The notes beneath the pieces are model-generated. The model saw nothing but the letters and a program-made list of their open reading frames with translations, did no database searches and had not been told where the DNA came from. A DNA stretch of 64,000 bases from Puerhibacterium puerhi (GTDB lineage Bacteria > Actinomycetota > Actinomycetes > Actinomycetales > Cellulomonadaceae). A program made the translations under genes and the position numbers. Below, in pieces: positions 1 through 7,546 of this stretch. Location: contig NZ_WUWN01000001.1 of the NCBI RefSeq assembly GCF_009846865.1, positions 1-64,000 on the forward strand, read 5' to 3'. The first letter of the stretch is position 1. Each line of letters opens with the position of its first letter.

Positions 1-375
1 CGCGCGCGGCTCGTCATCGCCCTCGGGCTCGGGCGCCGCCGGCTCGTCCTCGTCGGGCGCGCCCGGCGCGACCCGCACGTCGACCGGGGCGTCGAGCTCG
101 GGGCCGTCCGCCTCGAGCGCCGCCCGGGCGGCGTCGACCGGCGCCACGCCCTCGAGCGTGAGCCGGCGCATGACGAGGAGCCGCGCGACGTCCTCGGGCG
201 TGTAGCGGCGGTGCGAGCCCGCGGTGCGCCCGGACGGGCCGAGGCCGTACCGCCGGTCCCACGTGCGCAAGGTGGCGGGCGCGACCCCCAGACGCCGGGC
301 GACAGCCGCGACGGCGAGGCCAGGGCTCGACGTGCGGGACCTGTCCTCGTCCTGGGCGGGCCGGGAGGAAGTCAT
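1..375 (-). CDS. MerR-type helix-turn-helix regulator, 3' end outside window
   Basis: The reading frame stays open for 125 codons to the left edge, so the C-terminus is missing. After a Ser/Arg-rich start, residues 20-43 form a winged-helix HTH of the MerR type (LAVAAVARRLGV, then ATLRTWDRRYGL), followed by the wing motif GSHRRYTPEDVARL near residues 53-66. Near residue 100 the chain becomes Asp/Glu/Pro-rich. MerR proteins bind DNA as dimers and use a C-terminal domain to sense a ligand; that domain is not visible, so no signal can be named. The gene diverges from whiB. No Shine-Dalgarno is seen; CAGAAT lies 6 nt before the ATG, as expected for a leaderless mRNA. Confidence 0.75.
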   Translation of the reverse strand, partial: MTSSRPAQDEDRSRTSSPGLAVAAVARRLGVAPATLRTWDRRYGLGPSGRTAGSHRRYTPEDVARLLVMRRLTLEGVAPVDAARAALEADGPELDAPVDVRVAPGAPDEDEPAAPEPEGDDEPRA

Positions 376-530
376 GGCTCGATTCTGCCGACGCCCTCCT
401 GGCCCCGCCACCGCGCCTCGCCTGGTGGCGCGGTTTTGGCCCTCGTAACGCGCCAACCTCGGACGACACAACCCCGAACCCGGTCAGAACTTGAGCACCG
501 AACATCTTGACGTCGAGAGAAAACCGGTAG

Positions 531-559
531 TTGAACAACTTCTGCACAACTTGTAGGTT
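531..559 (+). promoter_or_regulatory. whiB promoter, probably leaderless
   Basis: TTGAAC (531-536) and TAGGTT (554-559) are separated by 17 bp, a good sigma-A/HrdB-type pair. The expected transcription start falls at or next to the A of the whiB ATG at 567, so the mRNA would have no leader. An inverted repeat (GAACAAC 533-539, GTTGTTC 557-563) overlaps both promoter boxes and could be an operator. Confidence 0.65.
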
Positions 560-566
560 GTTCGCC

Positions 567-857
567 ATGACGGAGATCTCGAGGCTTCCTGGTCCGATGA
601 TGGAGCTCTGGGAGTGGCAGTACCAGGGTGCGTGCCGCGACGCGGACGACACCCTGTTCTTCCACCCGGAGGGCGAGCGAGGGTCCACCCGCCGCCGACG
701 CGCCGAGGCGGCCAAGGCGATCTGCCGCACCTGCCCGGTGATGATGCAGTGCCGCGAGCAGTCGCTGCGCGTGCGCGAGCCGTACGGCGTCTGGGGCGGC
801 CTGTCCGAGGACGAGCGGGCCGCGATCCTCGCCGGCACGGACCGCAAGACCGGCTGA
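567..857 (+). CDS. WhiB-family iron-sulfur transcription factor, WhiB3/WhiD-like
   Basis: This 96-residue protein has the four WhiB cluster cysteines: C23, then C53-x2-C56-x5-C62, followed by the turn motif PYGVWGGLSEDE (residues 72-83). The N-terminal pattern LPGP...W-x-W-x6-C and FFHPEGERG resembles WhiB3 of mycobacteria and WhiD of Streptomyces. WhiB proteins hold a [4Fe-4S] cluster, contact the domain 4 region of the principal sigma factor and respond to redox or nitric oxide; WhiD acts in spore maturation. The exact role here is inferred only. The ATG at 567 was chosen because family homology starts there and the promoter places the transcript start on it; an in-frame TTG at 531 lies inside the -35 box. 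Confidence 0.93.
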   Translation: MTEISRLPGPMMELWEWQYQGACRDADDTLFFHPEGERGSTRRRRAEAAKAICRTCPVMMQCREQSLRVREPYGVWGGLSEDERAAILAGTDRKTG

Positions 858-986
858 TCCCCGCGCCCGGTCGGCCCCGCAGCACGCGGCGCCGACCCGA
901 CGAACGATCCCGGCCGCACCGGCTGACGCAGCGTCGCGCCGCCGGCCCCGGTCTCCCCGTCCCGGGCACGACGGGATCTGGACGCG

Positions 987-1022
987 CGAAGGCCCCCGCA
1001 CCTCGAGGTGCGGGGGCCTTCG
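987..1022. terminator. bidirectional terminator between whiB and groES
   Basis: A perfect 36-bp palindrome (18-bp arms beginning CGAAGGCCCCCGCACCTC) lies between the converging whiB and groES genes. In RNA the centre must open to form a small loop. There is no T-tract on either side, as is common for high-GC actinobacterial terminators. Confidence 0.85.
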
Positions 1023-1072
1023 TCGTGCGGGGCCCGGTCGCGGGCCCCGTCGTCAGCGACCTGCCGGCAGGC

Positions 1073-1369
1073 TCAGTCGACGACGACGGCGAGGATGTCG
1101 CGGGCGGAGAGCACCAGGTACTCCTCGCCGGCGTACTTCACCTCGGTGCCGCCGTACTTGCTGTAGATGACCTTGTCACCGACCTTGACGTCGACCGGGA
1201 TGCGGGCGCCCTTGTCGTCGAAACGACCCTCGCCCACGGCCAGGACCTCGCCCTCCTGGGGCTTCTCCTTGGCGGTGTCCGGGATGACCAGGCCGGAAGC
1301 GGTCGTGGTCTCGGCCTCGACGGCCTTGACGACGATCCGGTCCTCGAGCGGCTTGATGGGGACCGACAC
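1073..1369 (-). CDS. groES: co-chaperonin GroES (Hsp10)
   Basis: This is a full-length 98-residue Hsp10. GroES caps the GroEL ring during ATP-driven protein folding in the cytoplasm. Residues 4-17 ([14 protein letters not shown]) form the first core strands, residues 18-33 the mobile loop with the GroEL-binding hydrophobic patch GLVIP (26-30), and the C-terminus ends [17 protein letters not shown]. The GTG start has a strong GGAGGT upstream. No groEL follows: the next gene downstream is whiB on the other strand. A CIRCE operator and promoter lie about 100 bp upstream, so HrcA repression and heat induction are expected. Confidence 0.97.
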   Translation of the reverse strand: MSVPIKPLEDRIVVKAVEAETTTASGLVIPDTAKEKPQEGEVLAVGEGRFDDKGARIPVDVKVGDKVIYSKYGGTEVKYAGEEYLVLSARDILAVVVD

Positions 1370-1470
1370 GTCGGACCTCCTTGTTCGCTGTGACTGCGTG
1401 GATGGACTAGGTCGCGCCCGGAGGCTGGCCGTCGTCGCGGGTGCCGGCGCAGCGCGCGTGCGCTGCGACC

Positions 1471-1500
1471 AATCTAGGAGCGCCGTTAGCACTCTGACAA
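1471..1500 (-). promoter_or_regulatory. groES promoter
   Basis: On the minus strand TTGTCA (complement of 1495-1500) and TAGATT (complement of 1471-1476) are 18 bp apart. The start would lie near 1464, giving a leader of about 95 nt. The -35 box lies inside the CIRCE element. Confidence 0.7.
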
Positions 1501-1512
1501 GTCGAGTGCCAA
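1486..1512. promoter_or_regulatory. CIRCE operator (HrcA binding site)
   Basis: TTAGCACTC, a 9-nt spacer, then GAGTGCCAA. This matches the CIRCE consensus TTAGCACTC-N9-GAGTGCTAA with one substitution. It covers the groES -35 region, the usual position for HrcA to block transcription at normal temperature. Confidence 0.93.
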
Positions 1513-1569
1513 GGTCGGTAGTGATCGCGGCCGTCCGGGCCCGGGCGTGCCGTCTGGGACCATGGTCGG

Positions 1570-2844
1570 GTGGACGCCTCGACCCTGAGCAAGCTGCTCA
1601 GCCCGGACGGCTGGGCACTGCTCGGCTCGCTCCCCCCGTACGACGAGCAGCGTGCCATGGCGCTCGCCATGCGCCTGCGGGAGGCAGGCGTCGACCCCGA
1701 CCTGGCGGCCGCCGCGCTCACGCAGTCGCGCCTGCGGGCCAAGGCCCGCGCCAAGCTCGGCGGCTTCGCCGACGGCATGCTCTTCACGCCCGACGGCGTC
1801 GAGCAGGCCACCCGCCTGGTCGTCGCCGCGCTGCACGCCCGCCGGTACCTCGCGGCCGGCGTCACCCGGGTCGCGGACCTCACCAGCGGCATCGGCGCCG
1901 ACGCCCTCGCCTTCGCCGGCGTCGGCCTGCGTGTGCTCGCCACGGACGTCGACGAGATCACCGCGGCGATCGCGACCTTGAACCTGCGCCACTTCCCCGA
2001 GGCCGAGGTGCGCCACGGCGACGGGCTCGCCCTCGACCTCGCCGCCGAGGGGGTCGACGGCGTCTACGCCGACCCCGCCCGCCGCACCCGCGGCGGCAGG
2101 CGGCTGTTCGACCCGAGCGCCTACGCCCCGCCGCTCGACGCCGTCTGGGCGCTGCGCGACCAGGTCCCGGCGCTCGGCATCAAGGTCGGGCCCGGCATCG
2201 CGCACCAGGGCCTGCCCGCCGACGCCGAGACGCAGTGGGTGTCGGTGGACGGCGACGTCGTCGAGGCCGGGCTCTGGTTCGGGCCGCTCGCGCCGGCCGG
2301 TCCGGGCCGCTCGGCGCTCGTGCTGCGCACGGTGCCCGGCGACGACGGCGAGCCGCGGACGCTGACCCGCACGCTGCGCGCGCGTGGCGGCTCCGGTGGC
2401 GCCGCGCCCGGCGGGGACGACGACCTGGTGCCGGACGTCGGCGCGGTGGGCCACTACCTGTACGAGCCGGACGGCGCCGTCGTGCGCGCCGGCCTCGTGG
2501 CGCACGCCGCCGCCGAGCTGGGCGGGCGCCTCCTGGACCGCACGATCGCCTACGTCACCACCGACGCGCCGGCGCCCGCCGACGCCGTCGACCCGGCCAC
2601 CGGCCGCGCCCCGGTCGCCACCGGCTACCGCGTGCTCGACGTCATGCCGTTCGGCCTCAAGCGGCTCAAGGCGTACCTGCGCGAGCGGGGCGTCGGGCGC
2701 CTCACGATCAAGAAGCGCGGCACCGCGGTGACGCCCGAGCAGCTGCGCTCGCAGCTGTCGCTCAAGGGCGACGCCGAGGCGACGCTGGTGCTCACGCGCG
2801 TGGACGGCGCCCAGCAGGTGCTCGTCGTCGAGCCCCTCGGCTGA
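1570..2844 (+). CDS. class I SAM-dependent methyltransferase with THUMP-like domain
   Basis: The 424-residue protein has a Rossmann methyltransferase core: SAM-binding motif I is [16 protein letters not shown] (about residues 98-113), an acidic strand end LATDVDE follows, and a DPARR motif near residue 168 may be catalytic. The last 75 residues ([25 protein letters not shown]...[16 protein letters not shown]) match the THUMP-like domain that actinobacterial proteins of this class carry at the C-terminus. An RNA substrate is likely by analogy but unproven. No Shine-Dalgarno is visible; GACCAT lies 6 nt before the GTG start, suggesting a leaderless mRNA. It diverges from groES. Confidence 0.8.
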   Translation: MDASTLSKLLSPDGWALLGSLPPYDEQRAMALAMRLREAGVDPDLAAAALTQSRLRAKARAKLGGFADGMLFTPDGVEQATRLVVAALHARRYLAAGVTRVADLTSGIGADALAFAGVGLRVLATDVDEITAAIATLNLRHFPEAEVRHGDGLALDLAAEGVDGVYADPARRTRGGRRLFDPSAYAPPLDAVWALRDQVPALGIKVGPGIAHQGLPADAETQWVSVDGDVVEAGLWFGPLAPAGPGRSALVLRTVPGDDGEPRTLTRTLRARGGSGGAAPGGDDDLVPDVGAVGHYLYEPDGAVVRAGLVAHAAAELGGRLLDRTIAYVTTDAPAPADAVDPATGRAPVATGYRVLDVMPFGLKRLKAYLRERGVGRLTIKKRGTAVTPEQLRSQLSLKGDAEATLVLTRVDGAQQVLVVEPLG

Positions 2845-2949
2845 CGCCCGCCGCGCGGCGCGGCCCGCGCCGGTCCGGTGCCCGCCGTGCGCCGGGTCCG
2901 CTGCGCGCCCGGCACGCGCGCGGGCCCCGCGACGTGTGAGCATGAGCGC

Positions 2950-4104
2950 ATGGTGCTGGACTTCGCCCCCTCGCAGCGCTCCACGGTGGGCCTGGAGTGG
3001 GAGCTCGCCCTCGTCGACGCCGACTCGGGCGACATGCGGCAGGTGGGCCCCACCGTCGTCGAACGGCTCGCGACCCCGGACGGCTCGCCGCACCCCCGCG
3101 TGCACCCGGAGTTCCTGCGCAACACCGTCGAGCTGGTCAGCGGGGTGTGCACGACCGTGGCCGAGGCCGGCCGCGACCTCGAGCGCGCGGCGCAGGAGGT
3201 GCGCGGCGTCACCGACGCCATGCGCGTGGAGCTCATGTGCGCCGGCACCCACCCGTTCTCCCGGTGGGTCACCCAGAAGGTCACCGCCAAGCAGCGGTAC
3301 CAGACGATCATCGACCGCGCCCAGATGTGGGGCCGCCAGCTGCTCATCTACGGCGTGCACGTGCACGTCGGCGTCGAGGACCGCGACAAGGTGCTGCCGA
3401 TCGTGCGCAGCCTGCTGGTCTACTACCCGCACCTGCAGGCGCTCAGCGCGTCGTCGCCGTTCTTCGACGGCAGCGACACCGGCTACGCCTCGATGCGCGC
3501 GCTGCTGTTCCAGCAGCTGCCCACCGCCGGGCTGCCCTACCAGTTCGAGCGCTGGGACCAGCTCGAGCGGTACGTCGACGACATGGTGCGCACCGGCGTC
3601 ATCGACGGGTTCGACGAGGTGCGCTGGGACGTGCGGCCCTCGCCGCGGTTCGGCACCGTCGAGGTGCGCGTGTGCGACGGCGTCTCCAACCTCGCCGAGC
3701 TGCTGTCCCTCGCGGCGCTGACGCACTGCCTCGTCGAGCACCTGTCGACCATGATCGACGAGGGCCTCCCGCTGCCGACCATGCCCCAGTGGTACGTGCA
3801 GGAGAACAAGTGGCGCGCCGCCCGCTACGGCATGGACGCGATCATCATCCTCGACGACGATGGCAACGAGGAGCTCGTCACCGACGCCGTGCGGCGGCTG
3901 GTCGACGAGCTGGCGCCCGTCGCCGAGCGGCTCGGCTGCACCGGCGAGCTGCGCGGCGTGCTGGACATCATCGAGCGGGGGGCGTCCTACCAGCGCCAGC
4001 GCGCGGTCGCTGCCGCCCACGGCGGTGGGCAGGAGGGCCTGGAGGCGGTCGTCGCCCGGCTCGTCGAGGAGATGCGCGCCGGGCACCCCCTCCCGCCGAG
4101 ATAG
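2950..4104 (+). CDS. YbdK-type carboxylate-amine ligase (glutamate-cysteine ligase 2 family)
   Basis: At 384 residues the size matches the YbdK family, ATP-grasp-like enzymes related to glutamate-cysteine ligase. Landmarks are STVGLEWELALVD near the N-terminus, the stretch HPFSRWVTQKVT, YGVHVHVGVEDRDKV with metal/ATP-binding histidines, and the C-terminal WDVRPSPRFGTVEVRVCDG. E. coli YbdK has weak glutamate-cysteine ligase activity; actinobacteria normally use mycothiol, so the true substrate here is open. ATG 2950 was chosen because homology begins directly after it and GAGCAT lies 6 nt upstream; an in-frame ATG farther upstream (2878) would add an Arg/Pro-rich stretch unlike the family. The stop codon lies inside the first arm of a repeat block. 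Confidence 0.85.
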   Translation: MVLDFAPSQRSTVGLEWELALVDADSGDMRQVGPTVVERLATPDGSPHPRVHPEFLRNTVELVSGVCTTVAEAGRDLERAAQEVRGVTDAMRVELMCAGTHPFSRWVTQKVTAKQRYQTIIDRAQMWGRQLLIYGVHVHVGVEDRDKVLPIVRSLLVYYPHLQALSASSPFFDGSDTGYASMRALLFQQLPTAGLPYQFERWDQLERYVDDMVRTGVIDGFDEVRWDVRPSPRFGTVEVRVCDGVSNLAELLSLAALTHCLVEHLSTMIDEGLPLPTMPQWYVQENKWRAARYGMDAIIILDDDGNEELVTDAVRRLVDELAPVAERLGCTGELRGVLDIIERGASYQRQRAVAAAHGGGQEGLEAVVARLVEEMRAGHPLPPR

Positions 4105-4168
4105 AGAGGGGCCTCTCTATCTCGGCGCGAGGCCTCTCTATCTCGGCGCGAGGCATCTCTATCTCGGC
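4095..4168. repeat. 21-bp tandem repeat with an inverted copy between converging genes
   Basis: The first 15 bp (4095-4109, GCCGAGATAGAGAGG) are followed by three direct copies of the reverse complement, CCTCTCTATCTCGGC, at 4112, 4133 and 4154, spaced by GCGAGG to a 21-bp period. The third copy has one C-to-A change. The first arm contains the stop codon of the upstream ligase gene. Any of the three copies can pair with the single inverted arm, so the block can form alternative hairpins on both strands and probably ends transcription of both genes. Its AT-richer sequence differs from the neighbours. Confidence 0.9.
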
Positions 4169-4174
4169 AGCGTG

Positions 4175-5224
4175 TCAGAGGCTGACGGTCGTCAGCGGCA
4201 TCTGGGAGTCGACGCCGAAGTCCAGGCTCGACGGCGCCACGCCCGCGCGCACGACGGCGGAGCCCAGCGCGGCGATCATCGCGCCGTTGTCCGTGCAGTA
4301 GCGGATCGGCGGGATGCGCAGGTCGATCCCGGCCTCGGCGCACCGCTTGGCGGCGAGCTCGCGCAGCTGGCTGTTGGCGGAGAAGCCGCCGCCCACCACG
4401 AGGGTCTCGACCTCGTGCCGGCGGCACGCGGCGATCGTCTTGGCGGTCAGCACGTCGACCACGGCGGCGGCGAACGAGGCAGCGACGTCACCCACGGGCA
4501 CCTCGCGCCCGGAGTCGCGGCAGCTCTCGACCCACCGGGCCACGGCGGTCTTCAGGCCGGAGAACGAGAAGTCGTAGGCGTGCTTCTCCTGGTCCTTCGC
4601 CGCGGTCAGGCCGCGGGGGAACCGGATCGCCTCGGGGTCGCCCTCGCGCGCCAGGCGGTCGATGTGCGGGCCGCCCGGGTACGGCAGCCCGAGCAGGCGC
4701 CCGACCTTGTCGAACGCCTCCCCCGCCGCGTCGTCGAGCGTCGAGCCCAGCTCGGTGACCTTCGTGGCGACGTCGTCGACGAGCAGCAGCGAGGAGTGCC
4801 CGCCGGAGACGACCAGCGCCATGACACGCTCGGGGAACTCGCCGTCGACGAGCTGGTCGACGGCGGCGTGCCCGATGACGTGGTTGACGCCGTACAGCGG
4901 CTTGTTCAGGCCGACGGCGAGCGCCTTGGCGGCGGACGTGCCGATCGTCAGCGGGCCCACGAGGCCCGGACCCGCCGTGACGGCGATCGCGTCCACCTCG
5001 GACAGGTCGACGTCGGCCTGGCCGAGGGCCTTGCCGATCGTGGGGATCATCGCCTCGAGGTGGGCGCGGCTGGCGACCTCGGGGATGATGCCGCCGTAGC
5101 GGGCGTGCTCGTCCATCGAGCTCGCCGTCGCGTCCACGAGCAGCTCGTTCCCGCGCACCAGCGCGACGCCCGTCTCGTCGCAGGACGTCTCGATACCGAG
5201 GACGAGGGGGTCACCGGAAGCCAT
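4175..5224 (-). CDS. tsaD: tRNA t6A threonylcarbamoyltransferase subunit TsaD
   Basis: TsaD transfers the threonylcarbamoyl group to A37 of ANN-decoding tRNAs, working with TsaB and TsaE. The 349-residue protein has the ASKHA-fold start [14 protein letters not shown], metal-binding histidines in NHVIGH (H115, H119), the glycine-rich [24 protein letters not shown], and the late motif [14 protein letters not shown]. The ATG was chosen because the family start (PLVLGIETS) lies four residues later and GACAAT is 7 nt upstream; an in-frame ATG at 5233 is an alternative. Unlike in related genomes it is cut off from rimI/tsaB/tsaE by sseA and a gene on the opposite strand. Confidence 0.97.
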   Translation of the reverse strand: MASGDPLVLGIETSCDETGVALVRGNELLVDATASSMDEHARYGGIIPEVASRAHLEAMIPTIGKALGQADVDLSEVDAIAVTAGPGLVGPLTIGTSAAKALAVGLNKPLYGVNHVIGHAAVDQLVDGEFPERVMALVVSGGHSSLLLVDDVATKVTELGSTLDDAAGEAFDKVGRLLGLPYPGGPHIDRLAREGDPEAIRFPRGLTAAKDQEKHAYDFSFSGLKTAVARWVESCRDSGREVPVGDVAASFAAAVVDVLTAKTIAACRRHEVETLVVGGGFSANSQLRELAAKRCAEAGIDLRIPPIRYCTDNGAMIAALGSAVVRAGVAPSSLDFGVDSQMPLTTVSL

Positions 5225-5231
5225 GCCCCCC

Positions 5232-5237
5232 ATTGTC
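5232..5237 (-). promoter_or_regulatory. tsaD -10 box, leaderless type
   Basis: GACAAT (minus strand) is followed by exactly 7 nt and the ATG at 5224. The identical hexamer precedes the pseudouridine synthase gene at 11232-11237 with 6 nt. No clear -35 box is visible. Confidence 0.45.
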
Positions 5238-5370
5238 CCCCACCAGCCCCGGTGCGGGGACGCCGGCCGGCGCACGCCGTCGGCGACAACGGCAGCCCGG
5301 GGCAACCGTTGTGGCGCACCTCACTGTTGAAGGTGGAATCACCCTCGCACGGCCCCGCGTTCCCGCAGAC

Positions 5371-5988
5371 ATGACCGAGACGATCTCCACCTCCGCGCTC
5401 GCCGTCGCCGACGACGTCGCGGACCTGCTCTTCCGCTCCGCCCGCACCACCATGCACTGGACCGACGCCGAGGTGACCGACGAGCAGATCGCCGCCGCCT
5501 GGGACCTGGCGAAGTTCGGCCCGACCGCGATGAACACGCTGCCGCTGCGCTTCCTCGTGGTCCGTTCCACCGAGGCGAAGCAGCGCCTGATCGCGCACAT
5601 GGCCGACGGCAACAAGGCGAAGGTCGAGGCCGCCCCGGTCTCCCTGGTCCTCGCCGCGGACCCCGCGTTCCACGAGCACCTGGACGTGCTGTTCCCGGTC
5701 TACCCGGGCATCAAGGACCAGCTCGCGCCGGCCGCCGAGACGCGCGAGGGCATGGCCCGCACCAACGCGCTGCTGCAGGCGGGCTACCTCATCCTGGCCC
5801 TGCGCGCCGTCGGCCTGGCCGCCGGCCCGATGAACGGCATGGACTTCGACGGCGTCGACGGCGAGTTCTTCGCCGAGTCGGGCTGGAAGTCGTTCCTGGT
5901 CGTCAACGTGGGTCAGGCCGAGGGCGACGGCACGCCGCACCCGCGCCTGCCGCGCCTGGCGTTCGAGCAGGTCGCCGAGGTCCTCTGA
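5371..5988 (+). CDS. malonic semialdehyde reductase-like nitroreductase (RutE/HadB family)
   Basis: This 205-residue FMN-dependent nitroreductase-fold protein matches the RutE/HadB branch. Motifs are LFRSARTTMHWTDAEVTDE, KFGPTAMNTLPLRF (residues 50-63, FMN phosphate contact), GYLILALRAVGLAAGPMNGMDFDGVD and the C-terminal FLVVNVGQAEG. RutE reduces malonic semialdehyde to 3-hydroxypropionate in pyrimidine breakdown, but no other rut gene is nearby, so a general quinone or nitro-compound reductase is also possible. The start was set at the ATG that begins homology. An imperfect inverted repeat (CACCT...AGGTG) lies about 35-50 bp upstream. It is oriented against the flanking leftward genes, so it was probably inserted into the t6A cluster. 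Confidence 0.82.
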   Translation: MTETISTSALAVADDVADLLFRSARTTMHWTDAEVTDEQIAAAWDLAKFGPTAMNTLPLRFLVVRSTEAKQRLIAHMADGNKAKVEAAPVSLVLAADPAFHEHLDVLFPVYPGIKDQLAPAAETREGMARTNALLQAGYLILALRAVGLAAGPMNGMDFDGVDGEFFAESGWKSFLVVNVGQAEGDGTPHPRLPRLAFEQVAEVL

Positions 5989-6020
5989 CCCCTCCCGCCC
6001 ACCCCACCGTCGTGGGTGCA

Positions 6021-6058
6021 GGACACGCCGTGCGGATCGCGATCCGCACGGCGTGTCC
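6021..6058. terminator. bidirectional terminator between nitroreductase and sseA
   Basis: A perfect 38-bp palindrome with arms starting GGACACGCCGTGCGGATCG. Flanking bases (ACCGTCGTGGGT and ACCCACCACGGT) extend the stem by 12 pairs with one mismatch, after short unpaired stretches. No T-tract. Confidence 0.85.
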
Positions 6059-6105
6059 CGTACCCACCACGGTCTGTGGCGGCCTGCGGGGTGGGTCTGG
6101 GGCGG

Positions 6106-6993
6106 TCAGGGGCGGGGGCCCGTCGCGGCCGGGCGCGACGGGTCGTTCGACCACTGCGACCACGAGCCCGGGTACAGCGCGGCGGTGACGCCGACCGCGG
6201 CGAGCGCGAGGACCTCGTGGCTGGCCGTGACGCCCGAGCCGCAGTAGACCCCGACCGGCCGCGGGTCGCCGGCCCGCACGCCGAGCGCGGCGAACCGCTC
6301 GCGCAGCGCCGCGGTGGGCAGGAAGGTCCCGTCCTGCCCCAGGTTGCCCGTCGTCGGCGCCGACAGCGCCCCGGGCACGTGGCCGGCCCGCGGGTCGACC
6401 GGCTCCACCTCGCCGCGGTAGCGCTCGGGCGCCCGCGCGTCGAGCAGCACGCCGTCGCCGGGCAGCTCCGCCGCCTCGTCGGCGTCGAGCACGGGCAGGT
6501 GGCCCGGGTGCACCACGACGTCGCCCGGCTCGGGCACCACCTCGCCCACCTCGAGCGGCAGCCCGCGGGCCACCCACGCGTCCAGGCCGCCGTCCAGCAG
6601 CCGGACGTCGGTCACCCCGAAGTAGCGCAGCAGCCACCACGCGCGGGCCGCCGACGTGCCGCCCACGGCGTCGTAGACCACGACGCGCGAGCCGGCCCGC
6701 ACGCCCCAGCGGCGGGCGGCGGCCTGCAGCTGGGCGCCGCTGGGCAGGGGGTGCCGGCCGGCCTCGGGCGAGGCCGGCGCGGCGAGCTCGGTCTCCAGGT
6801 CGACGTAGACGGCGCCCGGCAGGTGGCCCGCCAGGTAGCGCTCCTGCCCGTCGGTCCGGCCCAGCGCCCAGCGCACGTCGAGCAGCACGGGTGCGCCGTC
6901 CGCCGGGTCGACGCCGGTCAGGCGCAGGTCGGCGGCGAGCTCGTCCACGGTGACGAGGACGGCGGAGCGGTCCTCCGGCCGGGCGGCGGTCAC
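6106..6993 (-). CDS. sseA: 3-mercaptopyruvate/thiosulfate sulfurtransferase (two rhodanese domains)
   Basis: This 295-residue protein has an inactive N-terminal rhodanese domain (about 10-150, LLDVRWALGR...YLAGHLPGAVYVDLE) and an active C-terminal one (about 165-290). The active-site loop CGSGVTA starts at C251; this form is typical of 3-mercaptopyruvate sulfurtransferases such as E. coli SseA, whereas thiosulfate sulfurtransferases have CRKGVTA. It moves sulfur to thiols or cyanide. The GTG start overlaps the rimI stop by 4 bp (GTGA), so it is translationally coupled and is the last gene of the alr-tsaE-tsaB-rimI-sseA series. Confidence 0.9.
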   Translation of the reverse strand: MTAARPEDRSAVLVTVDELAADLRLTGVDPADGAPVLLDVRWALGRTDGQERYLAGHLPGAVYVDLETELAAPASPEAGRHPLPSGAQLQAAARRWGVRAGSRVVVYDAVGGTSAARAWWLLRYFGVTDVRLLDGGLDAWVARGLPLEVGEVVPEPGDVVVHPGHLPVLDADEAAELPGDGVLLDARAPERYRGEVEPVDPRAGHVPGALSAPTTGNLGQDGTFLPTAALRERFAALGVRAGDPRPVGVYCGSGVTASHEVLALAAVGVTAALYPGSWSQWSNDPSRPAATGPRP

Positions 6994-7535
6994 GCGGGCT
7001 CCCGCCCGGCGGCCGGCTCGAGCAGCAGGCGCATGGTGTAGGCGTCCTTGTCCTCGGGCTGGTAGTAGCGCCTGCGCACGCCGATCCGCTCGAACCCGAA
7101 GCCCTCGTACATCGCCAGCGCGGGCGCGTTGTCGACGCGCACCTCGAGCAGCACCGCGGCCGCGCCGAGCTCGACCGACCGCGCGATCAGGGCCTCCATC
7201 AACGCCCGCCCGACGCCGCGGCGCTGCCACGCCGGGTCGACACCGATCGTCATCACCTGGGTCACGTCACCGTCGAACCACAGGCCCGCGTAGCCGACGA
7301 CGGGCCGCTGCCCGACGGTCAGCGTGGGGTCGTCGGCGCGGTCGGCCTCGGCGACCACGTACCAGCGCCCGAGCGCGGCGAGCTCGTCGGCGAGCATGCC
7401 GTACGTCCACGCGCCCGCCCCGAACAACCGGCGCTCCAGCTCCAGCACGCGGTCGAAGTCGCTCGACCGCAGGTCCCGCAGCCGCACCTCGCCACCTTCT
7501 CCACCGTCCGTCGTCGCCATCGCCGGCTGCGCCAC
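6990..7535 (-). CDS. rimI: ribosomal-protein-alanine N-acetyltransferase RimI
   Basis: A 181-residue GNAT acetyltransferase. It begins VRLRDLRSSDFDRVLELERRLF, has VMTIGVDPAWQRRGVGRALMEAL (acetyl-CoA binding loop Q/RRGVG) and ends with NAPALAMYEGFGFERIGVRRRYY, the typical RimI C-terminus. RimI acetylates the N-terminal alanine of ribosomal protein S18 in E. coli; in actinobacteria it sits next to tsaB and tsaD as here. The GTG at 7535 has a GGAG 7 nt upstream and is preferred; an in-frame ATG at 7520 would shorten the protein by five residues. It lies 11 bp after tsaB. Confidence 0.92.
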   Translation of the reverse strand: MAQPAMATTDGGEGGEVRLRDLRSSDFDRVLELERRLFGAGAWTYGMLADELAALGRWYVVAEADRADDPTLTVGQRPVVGYAGLWFDGDVTQVMTIGVDPAWQRRGVGRALMEALIARSVELGAAAVLLEVRVDNAPALAMYEGFGFERIGVRRRYYQPEDKDAYTMRLLLEPAAGREPA

Positions 7536-7546
7536 GGCGTGCTCCG

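Noticed and set aside
4095-4168. The 21-bp repeat block as an attachment site or MITE
   Set aside because: No integrase, no target duplication and no terminal symmetry of the whole block are visible; kept only as a repeat.
5300-5370. A promoter for the reductase gene using TTGAAG at 5327-5332
   Set aside because: No -10 box at 16-19 bp; only an imperfect inverted repeat CACCT/AGGTG was kept as a remark.
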